From contig JAJTGY010000010.1 of the NCBI GenBank assembly GCA_021298015.1, positions 90,800 to 154,799 of the forward strand: 64,000 nt of DNA, written 5' to 3'. This document shows, piece by piece, positions 8,930-16,303 of the stretch. The stretch is from Flammeovirgaceae bacterium. GTDB taxonomy: Bacteria; Bacteroidota; Bacteroidia; Cytophagales; Cyclobacteriaceae. Numbering within the stretch: position 1 is the stretch's first letter; each line of letters starts with the position of its first letter. A program made the translations under genes and the position numbers. The notes below the pieces were generated by a model. It saw only the letters and a program-made list of their open reading frames with translations, ran no database searches and was not told where the DNA came from.

Positions 8930-10261
8930 TTAATGACCAGAAGACTCGAGCACAACTTCTCCATCAGCTGGTTTGTATTTGATCAATAATGTAGCGGCAG
9001 CGGCCAGCAGCAACAACACACCTGCAAAAACAATCGCGTAGCTCGAGTTATTCTGCAACCAATGCTCCATCACAAAACCAAATGTGAGGGTTTGCAACGT
9101 CATGGGGATTACGATCATCATGTTGATGATGCCCATATACACGCCATAGCGCTCTTTTGGAATGCTCGGGACAACCATCAGGTACGGAATACCCATCATG
9201 CTCGCCCACCCGATACCAAAACCGGTGATGGCCGGGAACAGTAAGTATTTATTCTCAATAAAGGCAAACAGAATGAATCCAATCCCCGCCAAAACCAGGC
9301 AAACAAAATGCACAATTTTCGGGGATGATTTCTTCACAAACCACACGAGGGCGAATGCCGAGAGAAACGTAACGATGTTGTACCAACCATTGACAAGACC
9401 GGTCCAGCCGACCGCTTCCTCATACAAAGTTGAATTCTCCACGGGTGTGGTTTTCCAAACAGAAAGCGCCACGCTTTTGGACGAGTTTTGCCAATAACAA
9501 AACAACGCATACCACTGAAAGAGGTAAACGAGGCCCAGTTGCCACATCACCTTCGGCATACTGCCGATGGCTCTGCCGATTTCAATAAAAGACGAGAACA
9601 GGTTGAGCGGTGAGGATCGCATGAGGCGCAGCTCATCTTCGGTGGGCGGTATTTCAGGCGTTGTACGCATGCTCCACCAAATAGTGCCGACTGAGCAAAT
9701 GGCGCCCAGGAAGAAGGAAGCAAAAACCCAGTTGGGAATAGCGCCTGTCTTGCCCAGAAAGAAAATTGGAAACACAAAAAGCGATACGTTAGCCAATGTC
9801 TGTCCCAGGCCGGTAAAAAAACTTTGGGTTTGAAAGCCGGTTGGGCGCTGGTCGTCATTCAATTTATCGGCAATAAAGGCCCGGTAAGGTTCCATGGCCG
9901 TATTGTTTCCTACATCCAAAATCCACAATAGCCCCACCGCCATCCACAACGCACTGCTGAACGGATAAAGAAAAAGAGCGAGGCTGCACAGCATGGCTCC
10001 AATGAAGAAGTACGGTTTTCTGCGGCCAAAGCGGGGGTGCCAGGTTTTGTCGCTAAGCGCGCCAATAATAGGTTGAACAATCAACCCGGTAACGGGTCCG
10101 GCCAGGTTGAGCAGTGGTATTTCATCCGGGCTGGCGCCCAGAAAATCGTAAATCGGATTGACGGCACTTTGCTGTAAGCCGAAGCTGTACTGTATTCCGA
10201 AAAACCCCACGTTCATATTGATGATCTGGGCGAACGTAAGACGGGGTTTTGCCGGCTGCAT
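8930..10261 (-). CDS. MFS sugar transporter, SLC45/sucrose-transporter-like
   Basis: 443 residues, about 12 transmembrane helices. The N-terminal half contains GPVTGLIVQPIIGALSD, then RFGRRKPYF as the MFS loop 2-3 motif. The whole resembles the SLC45-like family of proton-coupled disaccharide/glucoside carriers common in Bacteroidota maltose loci. It is a clear paralogue of the second MFS gene at 44433-45908, with which it shares the GPVTGLIVQPIIG segment. It opens the glycerol/glucoside operon; 356 bp of non-coding DNA lie upstream. From its neighbours the cargo is likely an alpha-glucoside that the cytoplasmic GH13 then cleaves. The exact cargo cannot be read from the sequence. Confidence 0.88.
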   Translation of the reverse strand: MQPAKPRLTFAQIINMNVGFFGIQYSFGLQQSAVNPIYDFLGASPDEIPLLNLAGPVTGLIVQPIIGALSDKTWHPRFGRRKPYFFIGAMLCSLALFLYPFSSALWMAVGLLWILDVGNNTAMEPYRAFIADKLNDDQRPTGFQTQSFFTGLGQTLANVSLFVFPIFFLGKTGAIPNWVFASFFLGAICSVGTIWWSMRTTPEIPPTEDELRLMRSSPLNLFSSFIEIGRAIGSMPKVMWQLGLVYLFQWYALFCYWQNSSKSVALSVWKTTPVENSTLYEEAVGWTGLVNGWYNIVTFLSAFALVWFVKKSSPKIVHFVCLVLAGIGFILFAFIENKYLLFPAITGFGIGWASMMGIPYLMVVPSIPKERYGVYMGIINMMIVIPMTLQTLTFGFVMEHWLQNNSSYAIVFAGVLLLLAAAATLLIKYKPADGEVVLESSGH

Positions 10262-10617
10262 AGGGGTAAGTTTACGGAGTAAGGTAAGCAGCGCGGGTCA
10301 ATCCCACAACCCACGCTACGCTGATTCGGCAGGGTAATGCAAATACTTTTTAGCCTTACGATGGAAGCGTGATCGATCAACCGCCAACGTGCCCGGCATC
10401 ACATTTAAATTCCGCACCTCATTACCTGTTTGAAGTAAACCAGTTTTATTTCGCGATCCAACAGAATGTAATCCGCAACCGAAAAATCCCAAATCAGAAA
10501 ACGTTAGCGCACGAAAGGCACAAAACCGGCTGGTGTGAAAGAACGGCAGAAGTATTACCTGGCTTGAGAACAGACAAACATCCATTTGGTAAACCGATAA
10601 TCGTTCACAGCAAGAGT
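10262..10617. other. 356-bp intergenic stretch without a convincing gene
   Basis: This lies between the start of the MFS gene and the stop of the haloperoxidase-like gene, both on the minus strand. Short frames exist on both strands (10316-10621 minus and 10369-10626 plus), but they overlap each other, show no recognisable domain and have Cys/Phe- or Pro-rich shadow-like composition. I see no strong hairpin terminator and no good TAnnTTTG element on the minus strand. It should nevertheless contain the promoter of the glycerol/glucoside operon. Confidence 0.6.
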
Positions 10618-11955
10618 TCAAGCTGATCGCTTCCGGGTCTGCACCCGACTCCGGATGAACTCACCAATCATTTGGCCGGAAACGAGCCCCTCATCAACGG
10701 CTCTTCGGTAATGAATGCCTCCATAGAGGCGACTGATGGATGCCTCTTCGGCCGCATGAGCAAATGAGGAAAAGCTTCGCACGGTCATGCCGTATTGTAC
10801 CTCCGTTGAATCGGTAAAAGCAAATTTTTCACCGAACAGGCCTGCAAGGGCCACCGATGCGCTCCCCGAGATGGTGCTGTGTCCACTGGAGTATTCGGGG
10901 AAAGGCGGAGTCTGCAAGAGCGGAATCCAATCCTTATCGATATATTGGTTAATGTAGGTTTCCGGGCGAATCAACCGGCTGCGATACTTTTCATGCCAAC
11001 AACTGATGAACGCGTCAAAAAGTGAAATAGCAACACGAACGTACGCTTCTGCCGATGTGGCCATGTCCGCTTTGCTTTGCTCACAGGCTACCCGCGTGAT
11101 GTTCATCCAATGGCCGCCCGGTGAGATCTTTTTTGTGGCAAACATCACATGGCCCCGAACATTCATCACAAAGGGATTACAATCCCAAAACGCAGCAATC
11201 GTCTTCTGCTCGTCCGAGAGCTCCTTCCCGACCACGTGAACCTCCCTGGCTTCTTTAAAAAAATCGCTGGAGGGGGAAGTAGAAAATGGAAGAGGCGGTG
11301 CCGGCTTGAACTGGCCCGCTGAATCAATCGCCAGGGTGCGAATCTTGTTCCAGTGGGGTTCTACCCCATCCATATAGGCCGGAGGAGTCGGTTTCCAGGT
11401 AGACGGGTCGCTGCTGATGCTGTACTTTGGAAACGACCGACTTTGCTTATAGGTGTCCTGATCGGCCCATTTAAGAATATGGTCAGCCACCGATTCACCA
11501 AACGCCACCGAGCGGTCGAACACATCATCGGGAATTCCGGTAGCCCTGAATTCTGTCATGATCTGATCGTGGTAGGTATCCAATTCCGATTCAGAAAAAA
11601 TCAGTGCGCGCCCTACCTTCAGCAATGCTTTAACGGATGCCAGGGGGAAGCAATACGTCTTACCCACCTCCGGCTTTGGACCGGGAGAAAGCCCGTTCAA
11701 CTGGCCAGCTAGCGAAACCAGTGTAGAATCCGATGGAACCAGTGCTTCAAAAGCAGCGATGCTGCTGTAGGCATAAATCCGGCTTGCCACCGGGGGTGAA
11801 AATATATCGTGAACGATCCGGTCGGTTACCGCAGCAACGGAACGGTGAAGGAAAGCTGGATTGGCCGCCTTTTGTACATACTCCGTGTTCTGTTCGCCAC
11901 AGGCATGAACCGCGAACATGGCGAAAAGAAATAATACCACCCGAAGGGCTTTCAT
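10618..11955 (-). CDS. Vanadium-dependent haloperoxidase/PAP2-type phosphatase, lipoprotein
   Basis: 445 residues. The N-terminus MKALRVVLFLFAMFAVHACG is a lipoprotein signal with the anchored Cys at 19. The C-terminal half carries the three-part vanadate/phosphate site. KX6RP is near residue 320 (KYRSRLIRP), a SGH motif near 355 (SSGHSTIS), and SRX5HX3D near 403-413 (SRLYGGIHYRRAVD). This arrangement is shared by vanadium haloperoxidases and class A/PAP2 acid phosphatases. The length and the long helical N-terminal half favour the haloperoxidase-like group widely found in Bacteroidota. Acting from the outer or inner membrane, it could be a phosphatase rather than a true peroxidase. It ends a minus-strand run and has no obvious partner gene. 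Confidence 0.85.
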   Translation of the reverse strand: MKALRVVLFLFAMFAVHACGEQNTEYVQKAANPAFLHRSVAAVTDRIVHDIFSPPVASRIYAYSSIAAFEALVPSDSTLVSLAGQLNGLSPGPKPEVGKTYCFPLASVKALLKVGRALIFSESELDTYHDQIMTEFRATGIPDDVFDRSVAFGESVADHILKWADQDTYKQSRSFPKYSISSDPSTWKPTPPAYMDGVEPHWNKIRTLAIDSAGQFKPAPPLPFSTSPSSDFFKEAREVHVVGKELSDEQKTIAAFWDCNPFVMNVRGHVMFATKKISPGGHWMNITRVACEQSKADMATSAEAYVRVAISLFDAFISCWHEKYRSRLIRPETYINQYIDKDWIPLLQTPPFPEYSSGHSTISGSASVALAGLFGEKFAFTDSTEVQYGMTVRSFSSFAHAAEEASISRLYGGIHYRRAVDEGLVSGQMIGEFIRSRVQTRKRSA

Positions 11956-12000
11956 GTCAGTCAGAATATTTTGCCTGAAATGTAGCCAATGTGAGGCAAA

Positions 12001-14064
12001 CTATTTCAACACAAAGGTTGACTTGTTAACGCCCACGCCCCGAACTTCAATTGACTTCCATTTGGATGGAAGTTTTGCTTTCACCTGGGTGACACCGGCA
12101 TCCGAAATTCTAAGTCCGGCAAATCCAAAGAGCAGCGCCTGTAGCGTACCGCCAGCGCCAGTGGCAAAGTATGGGTTCGTGCCTCCGGCTGTCTCGGCCA
12201 GAACACCAAATGGTGGCACCTGGTTGGGGCGGTAACTTTTGATCAACAGGTCATAAGCTCGATCCATGTTCCCCTGTCGGGCCGCAATGGCCGCAAGTAC
12301 CGAAAAACCCATAGCCGGACCATCAGGCGCATAACGCGGCTCATAATAGTTGAGGTCCTTCTCAATCTGGGTCCTATCGGTATAAAACTCAAGTGGAAAG
12401 GCCAACAAGTTTACATCCGCTTGTTTGATTCTGATGCCATCGTAGGTGGCATTCTCGCGTGTAACTCCATCCGGAAATTTGAGGATTGGAATGTTCTGTG
12501 CCACGTGGCTCCAATCGGGGTTAGCCGGTAGGCCCAATTCCGTAGCTGCTTGCGTAGCGTAGCGAAGAACGGTAATGGCCATGGCATTGGTGAAGGCATT
12601 GTTGTCAATGTTTTCCTCCCATTCATTAGCGCCAATCACATTCTTGATGTCATACTTTCCAGGCCCGTTGCGTTCCACCCGGCTTATCCAAAACTCCGCT
12701 ACTTCCTTCAGCATAGGATAACCCCTGTCACGAAGCCATTGCTTGTCTTTGGTCACCTGGTAGTACTTCCAGAACGCCCACCCTACGCACCCCGTAATGT
12801 GATGCTGAAAGGGACCCGTAAGCGCCCACACGGGTGTAGCCTCCTGCCCTTCGCTGGCTGACTCCCAGGGAAACATGGCTCCTTTAAACCCGTGACTAAA
12901 TGCATTTTGGCGAGCGGCCTCCAGGCGCTGGAAACGATACTCCAGCAACGAACGGGCCAACTCAGGCTTCAAAGCTAAAAGTGGCGGATACATCCAAAGC
13001 TCAGTGTCCCAAAAAACGTGACCATTATAACCAAGCCCCGAAAGTCCCATGGGCGACAAGCTGAACGCAGTTCCCTCACGCGCAAAGGAATACAGGTGAT
13101 ACAACATGAATCGCACATCGCGTTGCAACCCAGGATCTCCGTCAATCACAATATCACTCTTCCACAACTCCTCCCACTCCTTGACATGCCGGCCCCACAG
13201 CCGGTCGTATCCTTCCAGTGCAGCAAACACCGTCAATCGCTCCGCTTCATTATGCGCATCCGCTACGTGAGCCGAGGCAATCACCGAACCCACGATACAA
13301 AAACGAAACGTTTGACCGGCTTTTAAATCCTTACTGAACTTGGTGAGGTGCATGTTATAATCCCAATCCTCATGAATGAGGCTGACCTCCTCTCCCTTGT
13401 CAAAGATAAAACTTGTGGATGCCGCTACGGTGTGTCGGCCCGAGGGACTCTTGCCAACCGAAGTCATCAGCGGGATACGAACCTTATGTGGGTTTTTGGC
13501 GTAAGGATTCACCACCTCACGATCAATCACCGCGTAGAGGTTACGCACGTCACGCAGGATGTCGGGCGACTCGATCACACTGGCGGGCGTAATTCGGCAA
13601 TCCTGGCGGGCCTCGATTTCAATTACAGACAAGGCGGAATAGGGCAAATGACGCAACGCCAGCATGGTCTGCTTGACATGTACTTTGTTTCCAAAATCAA
13701 ACTCCGTTACCAGCGAAGCGGTCTTCATATCCAATGACTGTTTGAATCCGCTGATGTTGCCCGGCCCGATGCGCTGAAAATCCACATCGAGGTTTACATT
13801 CAGAAAATTAAACCCCTTGAGTATGTTATCGACACGGCCACGGCCGTAATTGTCGAAGGCTCCATTGAGCACAACATCTTTAACCCGCATCGGCTCGGGC
13901 GAAGATACCAGGCCAATCATGCCATTGCCGAGGGTGACTCCAAAATAGTTGGCATTGTCTGTCCCAAGTGCCGTAACTCGCCAAGAATCAGCCGATTGCG
14001 AAAAGCCCGGGAGATAGCCAAAAACGATCACGCAAAAAAAACAAATCCACTTTGTATTTTTCAT
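12001..14064 (-). CDS. Secreted GH65 glycoside hydrolase
   Basis: 687 residues with a Sec signal peptide ending near FSQSADSW. The N-terminal beta-sandwich (WRVTALGTDNANYFGVTLGNG) is followed by the (alpha/alpha)6 barrel with the GH65 markers GHVFWDTELWMYPPLL and HGFKGAMFPWESAS. The putative acid Glu lies in the ANEWEENIDNNAF motif (E481/E483/E484). The C-terminal segment FATGAGGTLQALLFGFAGL lacks the Ser-rich phosphate loop expected of GH65 phosphorylases, which suggests a hydrolase. Known GH65 substrates include trehalose, maltose, kojibiose, nigerose and glucosylglycerol; from memory, a kojibiose hydrolase is known from Flavobacterium. It likely acts in the periplasm. A remnant of a second GH65 gene lies 1.8 kb upstream. 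Specificity remains open. Confidence 0.88.
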   Translation of the reverse strand: MKNTKWICFFCVIVFGYLPGFSQSADSWRVTALGTDNANYFGVTLGNGMIGLVSSPEPMRVKDVVLNGAFDNYGRGRVDNILKGFNFLNVNLDVDFQRIGPGNISGFKQSLDMKTASLVTEFDFGNKVHVKQTMLALRHLPYSALSVIEIEARQDCRITPASVIESPDILRDVRNLYAVIDREVVNPYAKNPHKVRIPLMTSVGKSPSGRHTVAASTSFIFDKGEEVSLIHEDWDYNMHLTKFSKDLKAGQTFRFCIVGSVIASAHVADAHNEAERLTVFAALEGYDRLWGRHVKEWEELWKSDIVIDGDPGLQRDVRFMLYHLYSFAREGTAFSLSPMGLSGLGYNGHVFWDTELWMYPPLLALKPELARSLLEYRFQRLEAARQNAFSHGFKGAMFPWESASEGQEATPVWALTGPFQHHITGCVGWAFWKYYQVTKDKQWLRDRGYPMLKEVAEFWISRVERNGPGKYDIKNVIGANEWEENIDNNAFTNAMAITVLRYATQAATELGLPANPDWSHVAQNIPILKFPDGVTRENATYDGIRIKQADVNLLAFPLEFYTDRTQIEKDLNYYEPRYAPDGPAMGFSVLAAIAARQGNMDRAYDLLIKSYRPNQVPPFGVLAETAGGTNPYFATGAGGTLQALLFGFAGLRISDAGVTQVKAKLPSKWKSIEVRGVGVNKSTFVLK

Positions 14065-14075
14065 TCATTCCATCG

Positions 14076-15791
14076 CTAGTCAACACGATCAATAAAACGA
14101 AACCCAAAAACCAAATTTAAACTAAAATAATTTTGGGTTGTATTCACAGACCAAAGGCCTACGTCATTAATACCTCCAATCGAGTAAGATGCCAAAAACT
14201 TAGTCTCACTCAGAGTCGTAAGTCGGATTTGCCCTTCAAGCCTCAAAAAAGCCTGATCCGAGAGGTTGACCATTGCCCCACCAGCAAGCAAAAATGACCA
14301 TGTGAACGGTTCATAGGATTCATTTAGCATTATAGACGGATCTGAAATCGTGTATTTACCGCTGGTATACCCCAACCCTGCTCCAAGATATGGTTTAAAC
14401 GTGCGCCAATCAAATAACACCTGATTATAGCGAACAAAGAGATCTACAAACTTTTCAGTACTACTCACAGAAAATGGCTCAGCAATACCGTCAACCCGGC
14501 CCGACTGAAAAGAAATCGAAAAAAAGCGCAAGCGGTTAGCCGGTGCGCGCTCCAGCGAAACACCGAAAATACCAAATGGTGAATCATTTATCACTCTTCC
14601 ATATGAAAAACTCAGCGCTGTTACACCTCTGGCAGTTCTAGCTCGAGAAATCACTGGGTTTGCAAGAATCGAATCACCCTTGCAGGCATTTATCTCACGC
14701 ACAATCATGTTAATACGACTCTCATCAAAACTATTTGTCCTTGATATCAACCTCCCAATGTCCTTACAGCCAGTTGAATATCTTCTCAAAACAGTCTTGT
14801 ATGCGGTGTCCTCAACATTGTACCTTTTGTTTTTGTAGGTAATGCTCCTCTTCAAATGCGGCAGTGGTGCAAGCTCCTGAGAAGTCTCGTACAAAAAATG
14901 CCGGGTTGTGCCAGGCATCTTTCTATTTAAAAAGCTGACGCGTGCACGAAGCAGAAACCGCAAAAACACCTTCGTGCCATCTAAATCAAACGACTCAAAA
15001 TACTCATCGTTCCCAATCTGAAACGCGCGAATCTCTCCAGGCAAAAATTCTTTAAACTCATTATCACTGTTAGCCTTGAAACTGACGCGTTCGTAAAGAA
15101 CATTTTCGGTCTGTGAGTAGAAAAAGCCTTCTACTTTCTGACCATCAAGGGTGACAATAAAGCCCTGAACATTATCTGCATAAATCGAGACGGTGGATAT
15201 CGAATCACCCCGGCAATAATTTATTTCCTCCACAATCTTTTTTATCCGATTCTCCTCGAACTTACTAGTACTCGTTATCAACCTGCCAATACTCCCGCAG
15301 CCATTCGAATATCTTCGCAAAACGCTCTTGTAGGCAGTGTCCTCAACATTGTACCTTTTGTTGTTATAGGTGAAGCTCCTCTTCAAATGCGGCAGTGGCG
15401 TAAGCTCTTGAGAGGTCTCGAACAAAAAATGTTGGGTTGTGCCAAGCATCTTTCTATTTAATAAGCTGAGGCGCGCACGAAGCAAAAACTTCAAAAACAC
15501 CTTCACACCGTTTAGTTCAAACGATTCAAAATACTCCGCGTTGCCAATCTGAAAGGCGCGAATCTCTCCAGGCAAAAACACCTTAAACTCATTTTCATTA
15601 TTAGCCTTGAAACTGACGCGTTCGTAAAACAAATGCTCAGCCTGTAGATAAAAAGAACCTCCTACTTTCTGACTATCGAGGGTAACGATAAAGCCCTGAA
15701 CATTATCTGCATAAACCGAGACGCTGGATAAGGCGATGAGAAAGCATACGAGTGCTCTAATTGATTTCATTTTGATTGATTTTCGCTGCAT
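14076..15791 (-). CDS. Outer-membrane protein with duplicated N-terminal domain
   Basis: 571 residues; family not recognised. A signal peptide (probable start at Met8, base 15770: MKSIRALVCFLIALSSVSVYA) is followed by two near-identical domains of 177 residues each, about 24-200 and 201-377. Both read YADNVQGFIVTLD...LPGEIRAFQIGN...NKRYNVEDTAYK...RRYS.GC, with roughly three quarters of residues identical by eye. The C-terminal 185 residues alternate polar and hydrophobic strands and end in FSLNLVFGFRFIDRVD, typical of a small outer-membrane beta-barrel. The second copy even carries the end of the signal peptide (TVSIYADN versus SVSVYADN), so the duplication began inside the signal-peptide codons. 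Each domain has two Cys near its end. It lies 11 nt upstream of the GH65 gene. Confidence 0.8.
   Translation of the reverse strand: MQRKSIKMKSIRALVCFLIALSSVSVYADNVQGFIVTLDSQKVGGSFYLQAEHLFYERVSFKANNENEFKVFLPGEIRAFQIGNAEYFESFELNGVKVFLKFLLRARLSLLNRKMLGTTQHFLFETSQELTPLPHLKRSFTYNNKRYNVEDTAYKSVLRRYSNGCGSIGRLITSTSKFEENRIKKIVEEINYCRGDSISTVSIYADNVQGFIVTLDGQKVEGFFYSQTENVLYERVSFKANSDNEFKEFLPGEIRAFQIGNDEYFESFDLDGTKVFLRFLLRARVSFLNRKMPGTTRHFLYETSQELAPLPHLKRSITYKNKRYNVEDTAYKTVLRRYSTGCKDIGRLISRTNSFDESRINMIVREINACKGDSILANPVISRARTARGVTALSFSYGRVINDSPFGIFGVSLERAPANRLRFFSISFQSGRVDGIAEPFSVSSTEKFVDLFVRYNQVLFDWRTFKPYLGAGLGYTSGKYTISDPSIMLNESYEPFTWSFLLAGGAMVNLSDQAFLRLEGQIRLTTLSETKFLASYSIGGINDVGLWSVNTTQNYFSLNLVFGFRFIDRVD
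15130..15740 (-). repeat. Start of the second of two 531-bp tandem repeats inside the outer-membrane protein gene
   Basis: The minus-strand equivalents of the 10-mer CATTATCTGC sit at 15701-15710 and 15170-15179, exactly 531 bp (177 codons) apart. The flanking sequence, from the CATTATCTGC site back through the end of the domain, is closely similar between copies. The two copies run about 15191-15721 and 14660-15190. The second ends near the ATCGAATCACCC motif, which is present at the end of both copies (about 15190-15205 and 14665-14680) and marks the breakpoint. Confidence 0.8.
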
Positions 15792-15900
15792 AATTTAAAA
15801 GGATTCTGAAAAATAATGAATAGCTCATTTGAAAAAAGCGTAGCATCGTCTTTCTCAGGCGGGGCTACCTGGTCGGCCGACACCGTAAGATAACACGCTT

Positions 15901-16080
15901 CTACGCGTTAAACCTGATGTAACTCGCTCGTCCAACCTTATTGCCAAGGGTTACTGCAAAGTGGGGCGTGATACCGGCACTCAGCGCAGTCACATGCCAT
16001 GGTCCTGCATCTTGCGAAGACGCAACAGTATGTAGCCAGAAAACAAACGCGAGACAAAATTGAATTCTTAAGGACTTCAT
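15901..16080 (-). pseudogene. N-terminal remnant of a second GH65 gene
   Basis: Reading from ATG 16080-16078 gives 59 residues to a TAG at 15903-15901: a signal peptide MKSLRIQFCLAFVFWLHTV, then SSQDAGPWHVTALSAG and HFAVTLGNKVG. This lines up with the start of the intact GH65 protein (SQSADSWRVTALGTD..YFGVTLGNG), including the spacing from Met. After about 50 residues similarity stops and the frame closes. I read it as the 5' end of a GH65 paralogue whose remainder was lost, possibly when the outer-membrane protein gene arrived in between. It could still be expressed as a tiny exported peptide. Confidence 0.7.
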
Positions 16081-16203
16081 CGTATCTGAAATTAGGGTTA
16101 GACTGTGGCTAATTAGAATGATGTTCCAACCACCAAATTAAATCAATCAAATTGAACATCAGCAGCAAAATCATTTGAAATATCTGGCGTGAATATCGGG
16201 GAC

Positions 16204-16236
16204 TTTAGCTATTTACGGTTTTGGGCCGTACTTTTG
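16204..16236 (+). promoter_or_regulatory. Putative Bacteroidota-type promoter of the TonB receptor
   Basis: TACTTTTG at 16229-16236 matches the -7 element TAnnTTTG exactly. TTTA at 16204-16207, 21 bp upstream, is one mismatch from the -33 TTTG element. It lies 68 bp before the receptor start. Confidence 0.5.
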
Positions 16237-16303
16237 TCTAACATCAATCAACAACCTTTTTTCGGTTTAAAACGTAGACAAGAAACGCTCATCTCTGTTT
16301 TTT

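Larger units (their letters stand above)
15792..16303. other. 512-bp intergenic region between divergent genes
   Basis: Besides the GH65 remnant (15901-16080) and a putative promoter for the TonB-dependent receptor (16204-16236), I see only AT-rich DNA here. It must hold the start signals for both the minus-strand outer-membrane protein gene and the plus-strand receptor. Confidence 0.6.

Noticed and set aside
10316-10626. Overlapping short reading frames on both strands between MFS and haloperoxidase genes
   Set aside because: They overlap each other, have no recognisable domain and odd composition; treated as non-coding.
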